DNA of 64,000 bases from Odontesthes bonariensis (Eukaryota; Chordata; Actinopteri; Atheriniformes; Atherinopsidae), in assembly GCF_027942865.1 (NCBI RefSeq), contig NC_134515.1, forward strand, positions 9,415,339-9,479,338, written 5' to 3'. Positions 26,418 to 39,000 of this stretch are shown one piece after another. Under the pieces are notes generated by a model. It worked only from the letters and a program-made list of their open reading frames with translations, did no database searches and had not been told where the DNA came from. A program made the position numbers and the translations under genes. The stretch's first letter is position 1; every line of letters begins with the position of its first letter.

Positions 26418-29400
26418 TAGCGTTAAGTCCACAATATAACTGAGGCTGATGAAAATGGCATTACTTTGAAGACTATAAGAACATTTAGGGAATCCTCTTT
26501 TACAAAATATCAAGAAAAAGGTGAAGGCAAATGCTTTTCCTCTGGGAATATTCTCCAAAGCATAGTCCCCATGTTTATGCTCCCAACACTGTAATACATT
26601 AGATACAGACAGAACCTGGAGCTTCATTTTTTTTCTTCTGAACATTCAAAGGTGAAACCTCTTAAATAGGTAAAAATGGAGAACTTTCATTTGGCTTTCA
26701 AAGGCTCTGAATAATCTAAAGAATGAAGAGAGTACTCAAAGCTTCTTCTCCTCCCCTCCCCTTCCATCAAGCCAGCTTTCTTGTATCTTAGTTTAATCAA
26801 GGTTTGAAGATACCCTTCGGTCAGAGCCATCATTTCAACTTGGAATATAGTCATCACCCTGTCTTCTTTATCAGTTCCAGATTTGTTCCGTTGGTCTACT
26901 TCCTTTCAGTCTTTTTTGGCCATTTCACATCCCTTCTGCCATCAAGCTCACTCTTTCCGTCTTCTATATTTATATGTTGTCGACTTCCATGAAGGAAGAT
27001 GACTTCCTCCTCTCATTCCACTGGCTAACAGTGGTGACCTTATAGTGTAGAGTCCCCTGCAAGCGCTCCGTTTCATACATTAGTTGCTGATCCTGGTGCA
27101 GTTGAATCTTTTAACCTTTAACTTCAGGCTCACATTTTGATCAATCGGGCACTGACTCGACCCCTCAGCTGAATGAAGAGCTTGGCAGAGATTGAACGAG
27201 CTGTTAACTCCTTTGGAATCTCACGGAGGCAAAACAAAGACTGATCTGATTCTCTTCTACCCGCAGGTGACATCAGCATTGGAATCAAGTGCGCCCCCGG
27301 CGTGGTGGGACCCGCAGAGGCCGACATCGACTTTGACATCATCAGGAATGACAACGACACATTCACTGTCAAATACACTCCTCCTGGAGCAGGCAGCTAC
27401 ACCATCATGGTGCTGTTTGCTGACCAGGTGAGTTGGAATCCTGAATCTGAGTGCTTGTAGTTTGTGTGTGTGTATGGTCTGTTTCCAATAACGTTGTTTG
27501 CTGTTTAGACTATTCCAATGACTCCCATCAGAGTCAAAGTGGATCCTTCTCATGATGCCAGCAAAGTCAAGGCTGAGGGACCAGGACTCAGTCGCAGTGG
27601 TACGATTCACAGTAACTCAGTTATACAACTTATAAGAAGCTTGATTTTTGTGCTGCTTGTTTAATACTTTCTTTACACTCTACCAAAAACTTATTTAATT
27701 ACTGCACTTTGTTTCAGGGTAAATTGGTGGAAGAAGCAGTATTGACAAATTAAAAATGCTCTAATTGCAGCTCTTTTGTGTATTTGAACAAATGAGGAAG
27801 CTTAAAACCTGAATTTTTAAGCAAACACTAATAAAGATCTTTAACAGAAGCTTGATTGAATTAAAAGTAGAGTTTGATTTATTTTACCTTCACATATGCT
27901 GCTGCAGCAGCTGCTTATATTTTGATCAGCTATGCTAGTTGGATTGATGCAGCATTAGTCTATCTTGTTTTATCTTTTTTAATCACAAACTTGGATGAGA
28001 TTTAGCTAACTTTATTTATGGTACATAAAATAATCCTTTCTAAGATGTAAAAACATCACATTTATATTCAAGAAAAAGAATTGGTGCGAATTGTTGAGTC
28101 AGTTTTCACAAGTTTATATTCTTTTAATTATTCCTTCTCTCTTCATTTTTGCAATGAATCCTAAATAAGTAAAATAGTCCAGATTTAACTCTCAATCAAT
28201 TTATTTTTTTTTTTTTTGCTTTCAGGGGTAGAATTAAACAAGCCCACTCACTTCACTGTGAGCACTAAAGCAGCTGGAAAAGCAAACGTGGACTGCAACT
28301 TCAGCGGCCCAACCAAAGGAGAGGCAGTCAAGGACTTTGAAATCATCAATAACCATGACAACACGCACACTGTAAAATATACACCTGTGCAACAGGTAAG
28401 TGTTCGAACATTTTAGTACTCAATGAAAGTGTAGATTAAGGACGTAGTTGGTGTTCAAACCCTCTTCAGCTCCTTTTCCATTACAGGTTCGGTTAATTTT
28501 GAGTCCAATAAAATCTGTAACCTTCATAAACCATGTGCTCCATCTCATCTATCGATAGCAGAAGGTTTACTCTTTTTAGTCTGTGGTGTTTCAGCTGGGT
28601 GTTAGCTTCAACCTTTTTAGGATTATTCTCCTCATCTCTAAACAAGAAATTGAAGTATATCTCATCTCTTCTCTTGGTTATACGTATTTGTTAGTGACTT
28701 AAAAGTTTGTCCAAAGTAAATTTCTCTCCTTCCTGCTCCAGGGTCCTCTGGGAGTTGCTGTGACATACGGCGGTGATAACATTCCCAAGAGCCCCTTCAA
28801 TGTTGCCGTGGCACCCACACTTGACCTCAGCAAGGTCAACGTAACAGGCCTGGGAGACAGTACGTGCTTCAGCCCACATGCTTCATGATCATTTTGGGTT
28901 TAGTGGATAATACGTAGTCGGGGCTGAATTATGATCCTTTTGCTCAAGGTTGTTTTTTTAAATTTTCACTCCTAAAAGGCAAACCTGAACTGAGTAAAAT
29001 CAAGATTGCATCAATTTCACAATTTACAGTCTTGTGCAAAATTCTTATAAAACTTAAAAAGTATCCATTATTTCTTTACTGCACCGTTTATGCTCTGCTG
29101 ATCGTTTTTAGGCCTCCAACCTGTCCTTTTTTTTTTTTTTTTTTTTTTTTTTCCCCCAAATGTCTTAAGGACACACTGCACACCATGCTGAGATATGCCA
29201 AGTTTTCAGGGAATCAAGTTAAATTTTAGATCTGTCAGTGTTATCCTGGGTGTTTTCTGTGGATGCAGCCATGTGCCTTTTATATATTTGAATGATTCGT
29301 AGCTCTTTTCTTTAAAGACCCTCAGAAAGGCTGGATAATAGTTCTCGAGACCACTTTAAGATTTTACAATAAAGTCTGGCCACTTGAAAGGAATTTATGA

Positions 29401-32400
29401 ACTGAACTGTATGTAGTTTATTGCCTTTTTCTGCCATGAAGACTAAATAGTTCTGCATAATAGATGATTATTCTGAGAACTTAGATTTTGAGATGTCTTG
29501 ATTTATTTTATTTTTTTTTCAATTACTATCACATTATTCTGTCTTCATACCTCAGATTTTGACTTGTTTTGACTGAACATGAATGTTTTAAGTACTGCAG
29601 CTCAGAGCTGTCTGTATCTTTAGATCTACAGCAGTGTTTTTATTGTGTCGTTGCAGAGATGACGGTAGGCAAAGACCAGGAAGTGACTGTCAAGTCAAAG
29701 GGTGCTGGTGGTCAGGGCAAGGTTGCTGCCAAGGTGACCGGACCGTCTGGGAAGCCGGTGGCCAGCAAGGTAAAATTCTTTAGAGCCTTATTGACCGTGA
29801 AGAGATCACGTTGTATGGGATCCTTATTTTATGTGTTTTAGATTATAAATGCCTTCGTGTTCATTTCTTAACAACAACATATAATGCCATTAATGATTCT
29901 TTCCCCAGGTTGAGCCAGGGCTGAGCACAGAGACCAGTCAGGTGAAGTTCATCCCACGTGAGGCGGGGCCATACCAGGTGGAACTGACCTATGATGGAGT
30001 GCCAATCCCTGGATCACCCTTCACCCCTACAGCTTACCCTGCTACAGACCCCTCCAAGGTTGGCCACAGTTCATGATGTACACTACTCCTATACTTTTAT
30101 GGAGTTAATTACGGTTTTGTTTGACGTATGTGTAGCTTGATCATTTATCCTCGTCCCCTCAGGTTCGCTGCTCTGGTCCAGGCCTGGAGCGTGCCAAGGT
30201 TGGGGAGACGGGGGAGTTTGTCGTGGACTGTACCAACGCTGGTCCGGCTGAGCTGACCATTGAGATCATCTCCGACAGCGGCACCGAAGCAGAGGTTCAC
30301 ATCCAGGACAATGGAGATGGGACCTACACCATCACCTACATCCCGCTGTACCCTGGCTCATACACTCTCACTATCCGCTACGGTGGCCAGGATGTGCCCA
30401 ACTTCCCTGCTCGGCTCAACGTGGAGCCTGCGGTCGACACCGGCGGAGTCCTTGTGTTCGGCCCAGGAGTGGAGGGGAAAGGTAATAAAACCAGCTGCCA
30501 GAAACTAACAGTTCATATGGTTTTATGTTCATGCTGGTACTCTCCAATGATTTATCAAGAATACAAAATGAAGTGCAACCTTCTAAAAGAGGAAGGCTCA
30601 GGCGGTAACAATACATTTGTTTACACTTTTATTACACGGTGTTTAGTTTACTATATTCTATATTTTGTGTTATGTTTGATTGTTTATTTATTTGAATATT
30701 TACTCTTATTCTTTCCTGTTGTTATCACTAGTGAAATGAGACCGTTTCTGAGCTGAGAGTCCACGTGAACTGTGAGAATTACATTGGGTTAGGGTGTGAA
30801 GATATTAAAGCTGAGCCCCAGTTTATTTGATATAACGCTTTCAAAGTAGGTTTCTAAAAAACAAGAGAAGAATCGGAGTCAAATTAGAGCTTCCCTAACG
30901 CTTGTCAACGCCTGTGTTTGCTTGTAAACATTTCACAAACGCGCTACATGTTCCGTTTCCTGTGTTTTAGGAGTGTTCCGCGAGGCGACCACAGACTTCA
31001 CCGTGAATGCTCGTGCTCTCACACAGACCGGAGGCGACCACATCAAAACCCTCATCAGCAACCCGTCTGGAAGTCGCACAGACTCCCTGATCACCGACCT
31101 CGGAGATGGAACCTACAACGTAGAGTACACTCCTTACGAGGAGGGTGAGTTCAGCTTTAACAATGTGTTTGGGAAAAGGATGTTTACCGTCCGATCCTCC
31201 CATTTGATTATAAAGCTTACTTGATAACGCCGGCATGTTTCAGGTCCACACAATGTGGAGGTTTGCTACGATGGCTCTCCAGTGCCAAAGAGTCCGTTCC
31301 GCGTTGCAGTCACTGAAGGCTGCGATCCAGCTCGTGTTCGTGTGCATGGCCCCGGATTGAAAGGTGGCATCACCAACAAGCCGAACAAGTTCACGGTGGA
31401 AACCCGGTACGTGAGGCGAAACTTCAGGGTGGGAATCCCAAACGTCAGCGATGTGTTTCCCGTCTGTGTTTTACATGTTTGTTCTCCATCTGCAGAGGAG
31501 CAGGCACTGGTGGTCTCGGACTGGCAATGGAAGGTCCATCAGAGGCCAAAATGTCCTGCACTGACAACAAAGATGGCAGCTGCAGCGTGGAGTACGTTCC
31601 ATATGAGCCTGGCACATACAACCTCAACGTCACCTATGGAGGACAGCCCATCACAGGTAGCACATGTTAAAAAACTTCTGTATTTCATCCTAAATTAGAG
31701 GTTTATTTGCTTTTGCTGACGGAGAAACTGTGATGTTATTTGAGACTATAAATACAAGGCTCATGAGTACCAAGTGAAAGAACATTAAAAAGAAAATATG
31801 TCCGTTTCTTCTAAGTGAAGAAATTTTCACCAAATGTAGACATTTTTAAATCCAGGTTAAAAACATTACTTTTCTCATGTGTTCATATTGAATTTATCTG
31901 GACTGTTCCTTGTTTTTAAATTCCTTTAAATTGTTTTATTTGTTTCTCTTTATATTCTTTTATGTATTTTAATGCTTCTTCCACTCCCTGCTGCAACGCT
32001 TTTATTTTATGTAAAGCACTTTGAATTGTTTTGTACATGAAATGTGCTATACAAATAAATTTGATTTGATAAGTGTTTTTTTTTGTTTGTTTTTGTTTTT
32101 TTTTAAACTTCCCTGTCTGAGCATTGCCCTGTCTTTTCTGATGCTTTGTCTGAGCAGGCAGTCCCTTCTCAGTGCCAGTCAGTGACACAGTGGACAGCAC
32201 CAAGGTGAAGTGCCAGGGTTCTGGCCTGGGCAACAACATCAGAGCCAACATCCCACAGACTTTCACAGTGGACGCCTCCAAAGCTGGAGTTGCCCCCCTG
32301 CAAGTCCGCGTACAAGGGCCCAAAGGTTCCGCATCCTCGGATGTTTCTGAGTCGCTGTTAATGATCCAAGTTTCTGAGAGCTGAAGCATTCTTAGGCAGA

Positions 32401-33549
32401 ACTAAAACGCTAGTCTCCGTTTCTGTGTGTGTTTGTAGGTGTTGTGGAGCCAGTGGAAGTTGTGGACAACGGTGACCAGATTCACACGGTCAACTATGTT
32501 CCCACCAGAGAGGGACCCTATTCTATCAATGTCTTGTACGCTGATGAGGAGATCCCACGCAGGTAATGCCCAAAACCACGTAAACATGCACGTATTTTAT
32601 GGAGCACCAAAAGATGCCAACACCTGAATATTTGTGCTGCTACATGCTTGCTTAAAAAGGTAAAAAAGTAGAACCATAACTCGGTCTGGCCAGATTTTCT
32701 TTTCTATATAAATAGTATTCCAACACGCCAATGTTATTTCAGTAATTGTTTTAAATTTAGGATTACCTAAAAACCAAGTCTAACGCATTGTTCACTTTTT
32801 AAGAGTGTAGATGTTGGATTGTGCCTTTATAAAGACTACATGGCATGACTCATCAGCACACTTTATCTGTGAAATCAACAGTCTCTTTATGATTCAGAGC
32901 GCACAAAGAGAAAATGACATTTTAGGTTATTCAGCTTTGTATTTCACATAATTAAATGAGGCAGGTGCTCTTGATGGAGGAAAAAAACAGCCATAACTTG
33001 AAGGTTTGCAGGCGAAGCAGCTCACTGAGAAAACTCTTAATTCAATAGCAACAACCATTTTCTTAAAGTTGTTCTAACTGAAGGTCGTATCGCGTCTTGT
33101 CCAAAACCAGCGACACTTGCAGCTGCTTTTGTGTTGGATTGCATACAAGTGATCCCAGTAGCATTTTCTGTTCCTTCATTCTTTGATACAGTCAGTAAAT
33201 GTAAAAAAAGTTAATACTGACACGACCTTATCAGTGTCTCCCATTCTGCCAACACACAAGAGATAAGAACATGTTCTGTAGTCAAATCAAAGTTTTAGTC
33301 GTGCACAATCGGAGGAAAAAAAGACCATGGTTCCCCAACAACACTCACTGTGTGCTGATTTCCTTTTTTTTTTAAATATCCTCACTCAGCTTAGAGTTAT
33401 TAAAACATTCATTTTCTTTAGCCAAAAACTAGGGTTGCATGTGGACAATTGCAGCCCAAACATGTCGAAAGGTTGAATCCAAAGATGCTGCAGGTTGCCG
33501 TCTTTAATATCGATTGATATAATTGTGATGACGGTTTAGGTTTAAGTGC

Positions 33550-33587
<38 letters not shown>

Positions 33588-36057
33588 TTTTGGTGACCAA
33601 CCTTTTGCGGAGCATTACTCAGCTGTTCAAACTGTGCCTCCTTTTTCTGTCAGTCCCTACAAGGTGAAGGTTCTCCCCACCCACGACGCCAGCAAAGTGC
33701 GTGCGAGCGGACCCGGCCTCAACACCACAGGCGTGCCTGCCTCTCTTCCAGTAGAGTTCACCATCGATGCCAAAGACGCCGGGGAGGGACTGTTGGCAGT
33801 ACAGATCACTGTGAGTGCTTACATTATACAAATAAACATGGAAATAAAGTATTTTTGCAATGATTTTCCAACTTTGGTGACACCTCCGTTGGTTTCTGCA
33901 GGACCCAGAGGGGAAGCCTAAGAAGGCGAACATTCGTGACAACCACGATGGGACCTACCTGGTGTCGTATGTGCCGGACATGACTGGCAGATACACCATC
34001 CTCATTAAGTATGGAGGGGATGAGATCCCTTATTCTCCCTACCGCATCAGGGCTCTGCCCACCGGAGACGCCAGCAAGTGCACCGTCACAGGTTAGACGG
34101 CGAGATGGCTGCATATACTTTTGTTTTTGCAGAAATGAGATAAAAACCTATTTTGTTTTAGCTTAAAGTAGAAGTACTTTGATTTTTAGTGTGACTTGAA
34201 ATTATTTGTACCAGTTTGTCAGTTTCTTTTTTTTTTTTACCATATACAGTAGGAACTATTATCTTTCTGAATGATGCTTAAATTTCCTGATGCACAATGA
34301 TACACCCAGATCTTAATTTTGCTCCCTGATGCCATTGAAAGCAACACGGACTGATCAAAGGAATTCTGTTTTCTGGTTTTTCCTCATCGTTAAAAAAGAT
34401 TGTACGATTTTTAGTTACAATTATTTTTTATTTATATTTTTTAAATATTTATAAGGATAGTTTGACATCTTAAGAAATGCACATTCTTATTTTTTTCACA
34501 GAGAGTAACTAGAGCCAGTAGATAATTGGGTTAAACTGACTTGGCATAAAGACTGGAAGCAAGATTGAACATCTATTACTCGTCACTTGCCAATTTCGGA
34601 TGGGGGGGGGGGGGAAGCACAACAACTGGTACTGTAAAGGATAGTTGTTTTCCATCCATCCTTTCTGTCACTTATTTGAATCAAAGCTGCAGCGACAGCA
34701 GTCTACATAGAGTGGTCTAGACTTCCTTCTTCACAGCAGCAACCTGCAGTTTTTCAGGGGGACGACGAGGCACTTTGGTGGAGTCCAAGAGATGCATTCT
34801 TTCTGGGTCCCCCTGGATCTGCCCTGGTGCCTACTACCTGTTCAAAGCACCTTAACAAGAAGGCTTCAAGGTTCCTAAGGTTGAGCCTAAACCTCCTTCA
34901 GAGCAGCCTCATCTATGCTGCTCACACTAGAGTGCAATGCAGCTGCCAAGGCACATCATAAGCCCGAAAGCAAAGCTCTTATCCTGACCCCACTGAACCG
35001 GCAACCTTCTGCCTGTTGCCTGGAAATTGCGTTCATAAATATGAAAAGAGTATATGACAAAGGGAAACCCTTGTGAGCCAAACACCAAGTTAAAAGAGTC
35101 TGATTTAGCTGACGGTGTGAATCAAGCTCTCACTCCGGTTGGACAATACTCCAAACTCCGTATCATCTCCCAGAGGCCATCCCTTGGGACAATGTCATTT
35201 GACCTCTCAAAAGTCCACAAGAAATGAGGGTAAATTCCCTCCTTTCAGTGGCTGAAATGGTTCAGTGTTTCATAACCAGGCTGAACACCACATTGTTCCT
35301 CTTTAATCTCAAATTCACTAACGCCCATGCTCTACAGTTGATGTTTTTACACAACCAACTGCAAACAGGGAAACAGCTGGTTTGGCTACTTCCAGTCTTT
35401 ATGCTGAGCTAATGTAAGCAAACCAAAGAGTAGAACTGATCTTTTCATCTATCATTCAACAAGAAAGTTAGTTTTATAAGTCAAATTTCTGTGAAATAAT
35501 CAGATTTATTCTGTTTTTTTTTTTTTTTTGTTTTGTTTTTTTTTTGTTTTTTTTAGCTTAATGTTAAAATAGATCAGCCATTTAAGACTTCATTCCTGAA
35601 CCTGCTGCTCAAATTTTTTATTTTTTTTTTATGCATTGCTATGTTTCGCACGCTGTGCTCCTCAATTATACTCCACCTCACCTGTAAGCCCCCCCACTGT
35701 ACACACACACACATTCATGCACACACACACAGAAAAACCCCACCACATCCCTCCTCCCTGCTTCACACTCCCCCATCACTGTGTGTTTTCATCCAAGTGT
35801 CTGGAGCACAGTTATTGCCACCCACCACCCCCACACCCCCACCTGACTGTCTGTCACTTTTGTTTTTTCTCGCTCCCCCGCTTCTCACCGTTCCTTTTAT
35901 CAGTCTCAATCGGCGGTCATGGTTTAGGTAAGCCTACTGAACGACTTGTAAAGTAAAGGAAATGCTCCTTTTTCTTCCTTCTCTGTCAGCATGGAGGATA
36001 GTGGTACCAGCTTTCAGGACATCCCATTCCTTTTCTTCTGTTGTTCCATTCTTCCAT

Positions 36058-36092
<35 letters not shown>

Positions 36093-39000
36093 CCCATCTA
36101 GTTTTCATCTTCCTCTGTCATAACTGTGACTAATGGACTAACAGTGTAGGTAGGATGGCATGGTGGAATGGCTCTTTGGCTAATCTAGCTCTCGGTTATA
36201 CAGTGAAACTGTTAATTGATGACTAATTGGTAACAACTTCCAGTAGGTTGAAATAACATGACTAGAACTCATCCAACTTTAACCTAGTTTTATGGTTGTG
36301 GAATGTGCATGCTGTGAGATTGAAATGCAGCCTGTGTCGTTTTAAAAGAAACGATCACAAAAATCCATCTCGGTTTCTTTCTTAAGGCGCAGGCGTTGGC
36401 CCGACAATCCAGATTGGCGAACAGACGGTCATTACGGTCGATGCTAAGGCCGCAGGAAAAGGCAAGGTGACGTGCAGCGTGTGCACACCCGAAGGGGCGG
36501 AGCTCGACGTGGATGTCGTTGAAAATGAGGACGGCACATTCGACATCTTCTACACGGCGCCGCAGCCGGGCGAGTACGTAATCTGCGTCCGGTTTGGAGG
36601 GGAACACATTCCCAACAGCCCGTTCCAAGTCACGGTGAGTGATGCACATTATAAGGGCTGCTTAGCTTGTATTTTTTGTTTTTTGAATAGTGGAGTAATC
36701 AGTCAAATTAATCGCAAGCGGGCAGCGAAAGAAACGAGAAAGGAAGTTAAAGAAATTAATGTTATGTGATGGCATTTTTTCCACGAGACTACTTCAACTA
36801 TTAGCAGAGTGGTGAACGGATCTACGGGCCTCGGAGTGTAAATTTCTTCACATTATGCCCTCCACTGCGCATTGACCTGAGATTCCAGGGTTCTCATGGA
36901 CCAAAGATGCCATTTCTTCCTACTGATGGGCGTCCCGATGACGTCAGATTTTCTTAGTCATTCTGACTGCTGTTTTATTCCCCTTTAATCCCTTATTATC
37001 TCTTTTTTACCCTCTCAATCCACCCATACCAACCCTATCCTCATCACCTCCCACCCCTCTCAGGCACTGGAAGGAGCTCCATCAGACCAGCTCATGCAGC
37101 AGAGCCAAATGCCCCAGTACTACGCTCAACAGCCCTGGGTACCTAAAAACCTTAGTCTCCAGCCTTTTTTAATCCCTTTTAGCTGAGTTTTTGTTCCACC
37201 TCCTCTCTTTTCATCCTTCATCTCATCCTCATCATTCTTCACAGCCTCACTTCATCGGGCTTCATCAGTGTCTGCTGTTTCTTGTTACAGGTGTTTCAGC
37301 TTTGAGGGGGGGGGGGTTTCTATCATTTCATTCATTCATAAATGTTATCACTCATTCACATGGACAGAGCAGCAGAGCTGCACAATATCTAAACGGCACT
37401 TTTATCTCCTAAATTATAATTCACAACAGGTTTTTTTTTTTTTTTCTCTTCTCAAGGAACATGAAAAATATTTACATTTATTGCATTTAGAATATTTTTC
37501 TAGTAATGTGCAGCTCTTCTGTTATGTGGTCCATGTTCAACTTGCTTTAAAAAAAAAAAAAAAACAAAACAAAAAAAAAAAAAAAAAGCAGCCATTTTGA
37601 GAATTGCTAATGTAGACACACCAGCTGCTCCACATTTATCAAAATGGTCTCCCATGCTTTTTCATTCCTCTGCCAGCCACCAGTGTTTTTCTCTCTCGCA
37701 GTTTGTCGGTGCCATCATCCTGACCATGATCACCATTGTAACGTCCATTCTCATCTCATGATTGTCTCATCTTGTGTCGGAGTTTGGGAGCTTGTTCCCT
37801 TCTGTCTTGCATTGTGCTCATTGCATCTGTGACATGCTGTCGCTGCGACATCTTTATACTTTATCGTTTAAACCCTGCCCTCTGTCGCCCAGGCAACGGA
37901 CAGACCAATGGGAATGAATGGTCTGGATGTGGCCGGACTGAGACCTTTTGACCTGGTGATCCCATTCACCATCCAGAAGGGAGAGATCACAGGTAACGGA
38001 AAATAAAAAAGGAGGTTTGAAACCTTTCCTTCATTATGATTTCTGTGAAGCGGGTATGACAAACTTGAGTTTCTTTTTTTTTCTTCTAAAGGTGAAGTCC
38101 GAATGCCATCGGGCAAGGTGGCCAAGCCTGACATCACAGACAACAAAGATGGCACGGTCACTGTCAAGTACGCTCCCACGGAGGCCGGTCTGCATGAGAT
38201 GGACATCAAATACGACGGCATCCACATACCTGGTACAGTCGAAGTGTCTTCAGACAGAAAAGAAGGAATTATAACCTCTAGGTCATATGTGTCAAACTCG
38301 AGGCCCGCGGGGCCAAATGTGGCCACGTCATTTTATGTGGCCCGCGAGAGCTTAAAAGGTCTGATTGTCTAAAAAAATAAATAAGTCAAATACATGCAGT
38401 GACCAAAAACTACATTTCCCACAATGCATGCCGATTATGTTACGCGCGAAGTGACACTGGACTGCAATGTTTCCAAATCGATGCGATTTTCCCAACAAGT
38501 GGAATTGAGAAATACAAATGATGATCCCAAAATGTCCAGGGAGAGAGAAACTGATGCAGATGGAAGGGCATCTGCATCAGTTTTTCTGTTTCAAGAAAGA
38601 TCGGAAGGCGAATACGTGTTTGTGCTTCAAGGAGAAAAAACGGTATGTCTTTTGTGTTATGAGGCGGTGGCGTTTGTCAAAGAGTACGATCTACGTCCGC
38701 ATTCTGAGACCAAACACGCAGCTGAGTGTGCCAACATTTAGATCAAGAAAAACAACAAAATGTCCAAGAATTAAAAGGCAAACTGCGATCGCAGCAGAAT
38801 GTGTTGGCGAAAGCCACAACCGAAAACAATGCGGCAGTAAAAACTAACTTTGTTTGATATTTCAAGTTTTGAACAAAGTAAATGTCATAACTTGTGTTTG
38901 ATGTTGTTTTTCTTTATTCACTTGGATAGTTTGATTGATGGAGTGATGTGGGTTTCATAACCTGACAAATTAAAATGATTCATGATACAATAACAGAGCA

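Noticed and set aside
30059-30162. Missing repeat 9 hidden in intron 21
   Set aside because: The intron is 104 bp and AT-rich; a repeat needs about 280 coding bases and no fragment of one is readable.
37868-38326. Minus-strand open frame of 152 codons
   Set aside because: It is the antisense of flna exons 33-34.
38424-38847. Possible zinc-finger gene in flna intron 34
   Set aside because: It lies between the ends and target duplications of a hAT element and matches a BED finger remnant, in overlapping broken frames.
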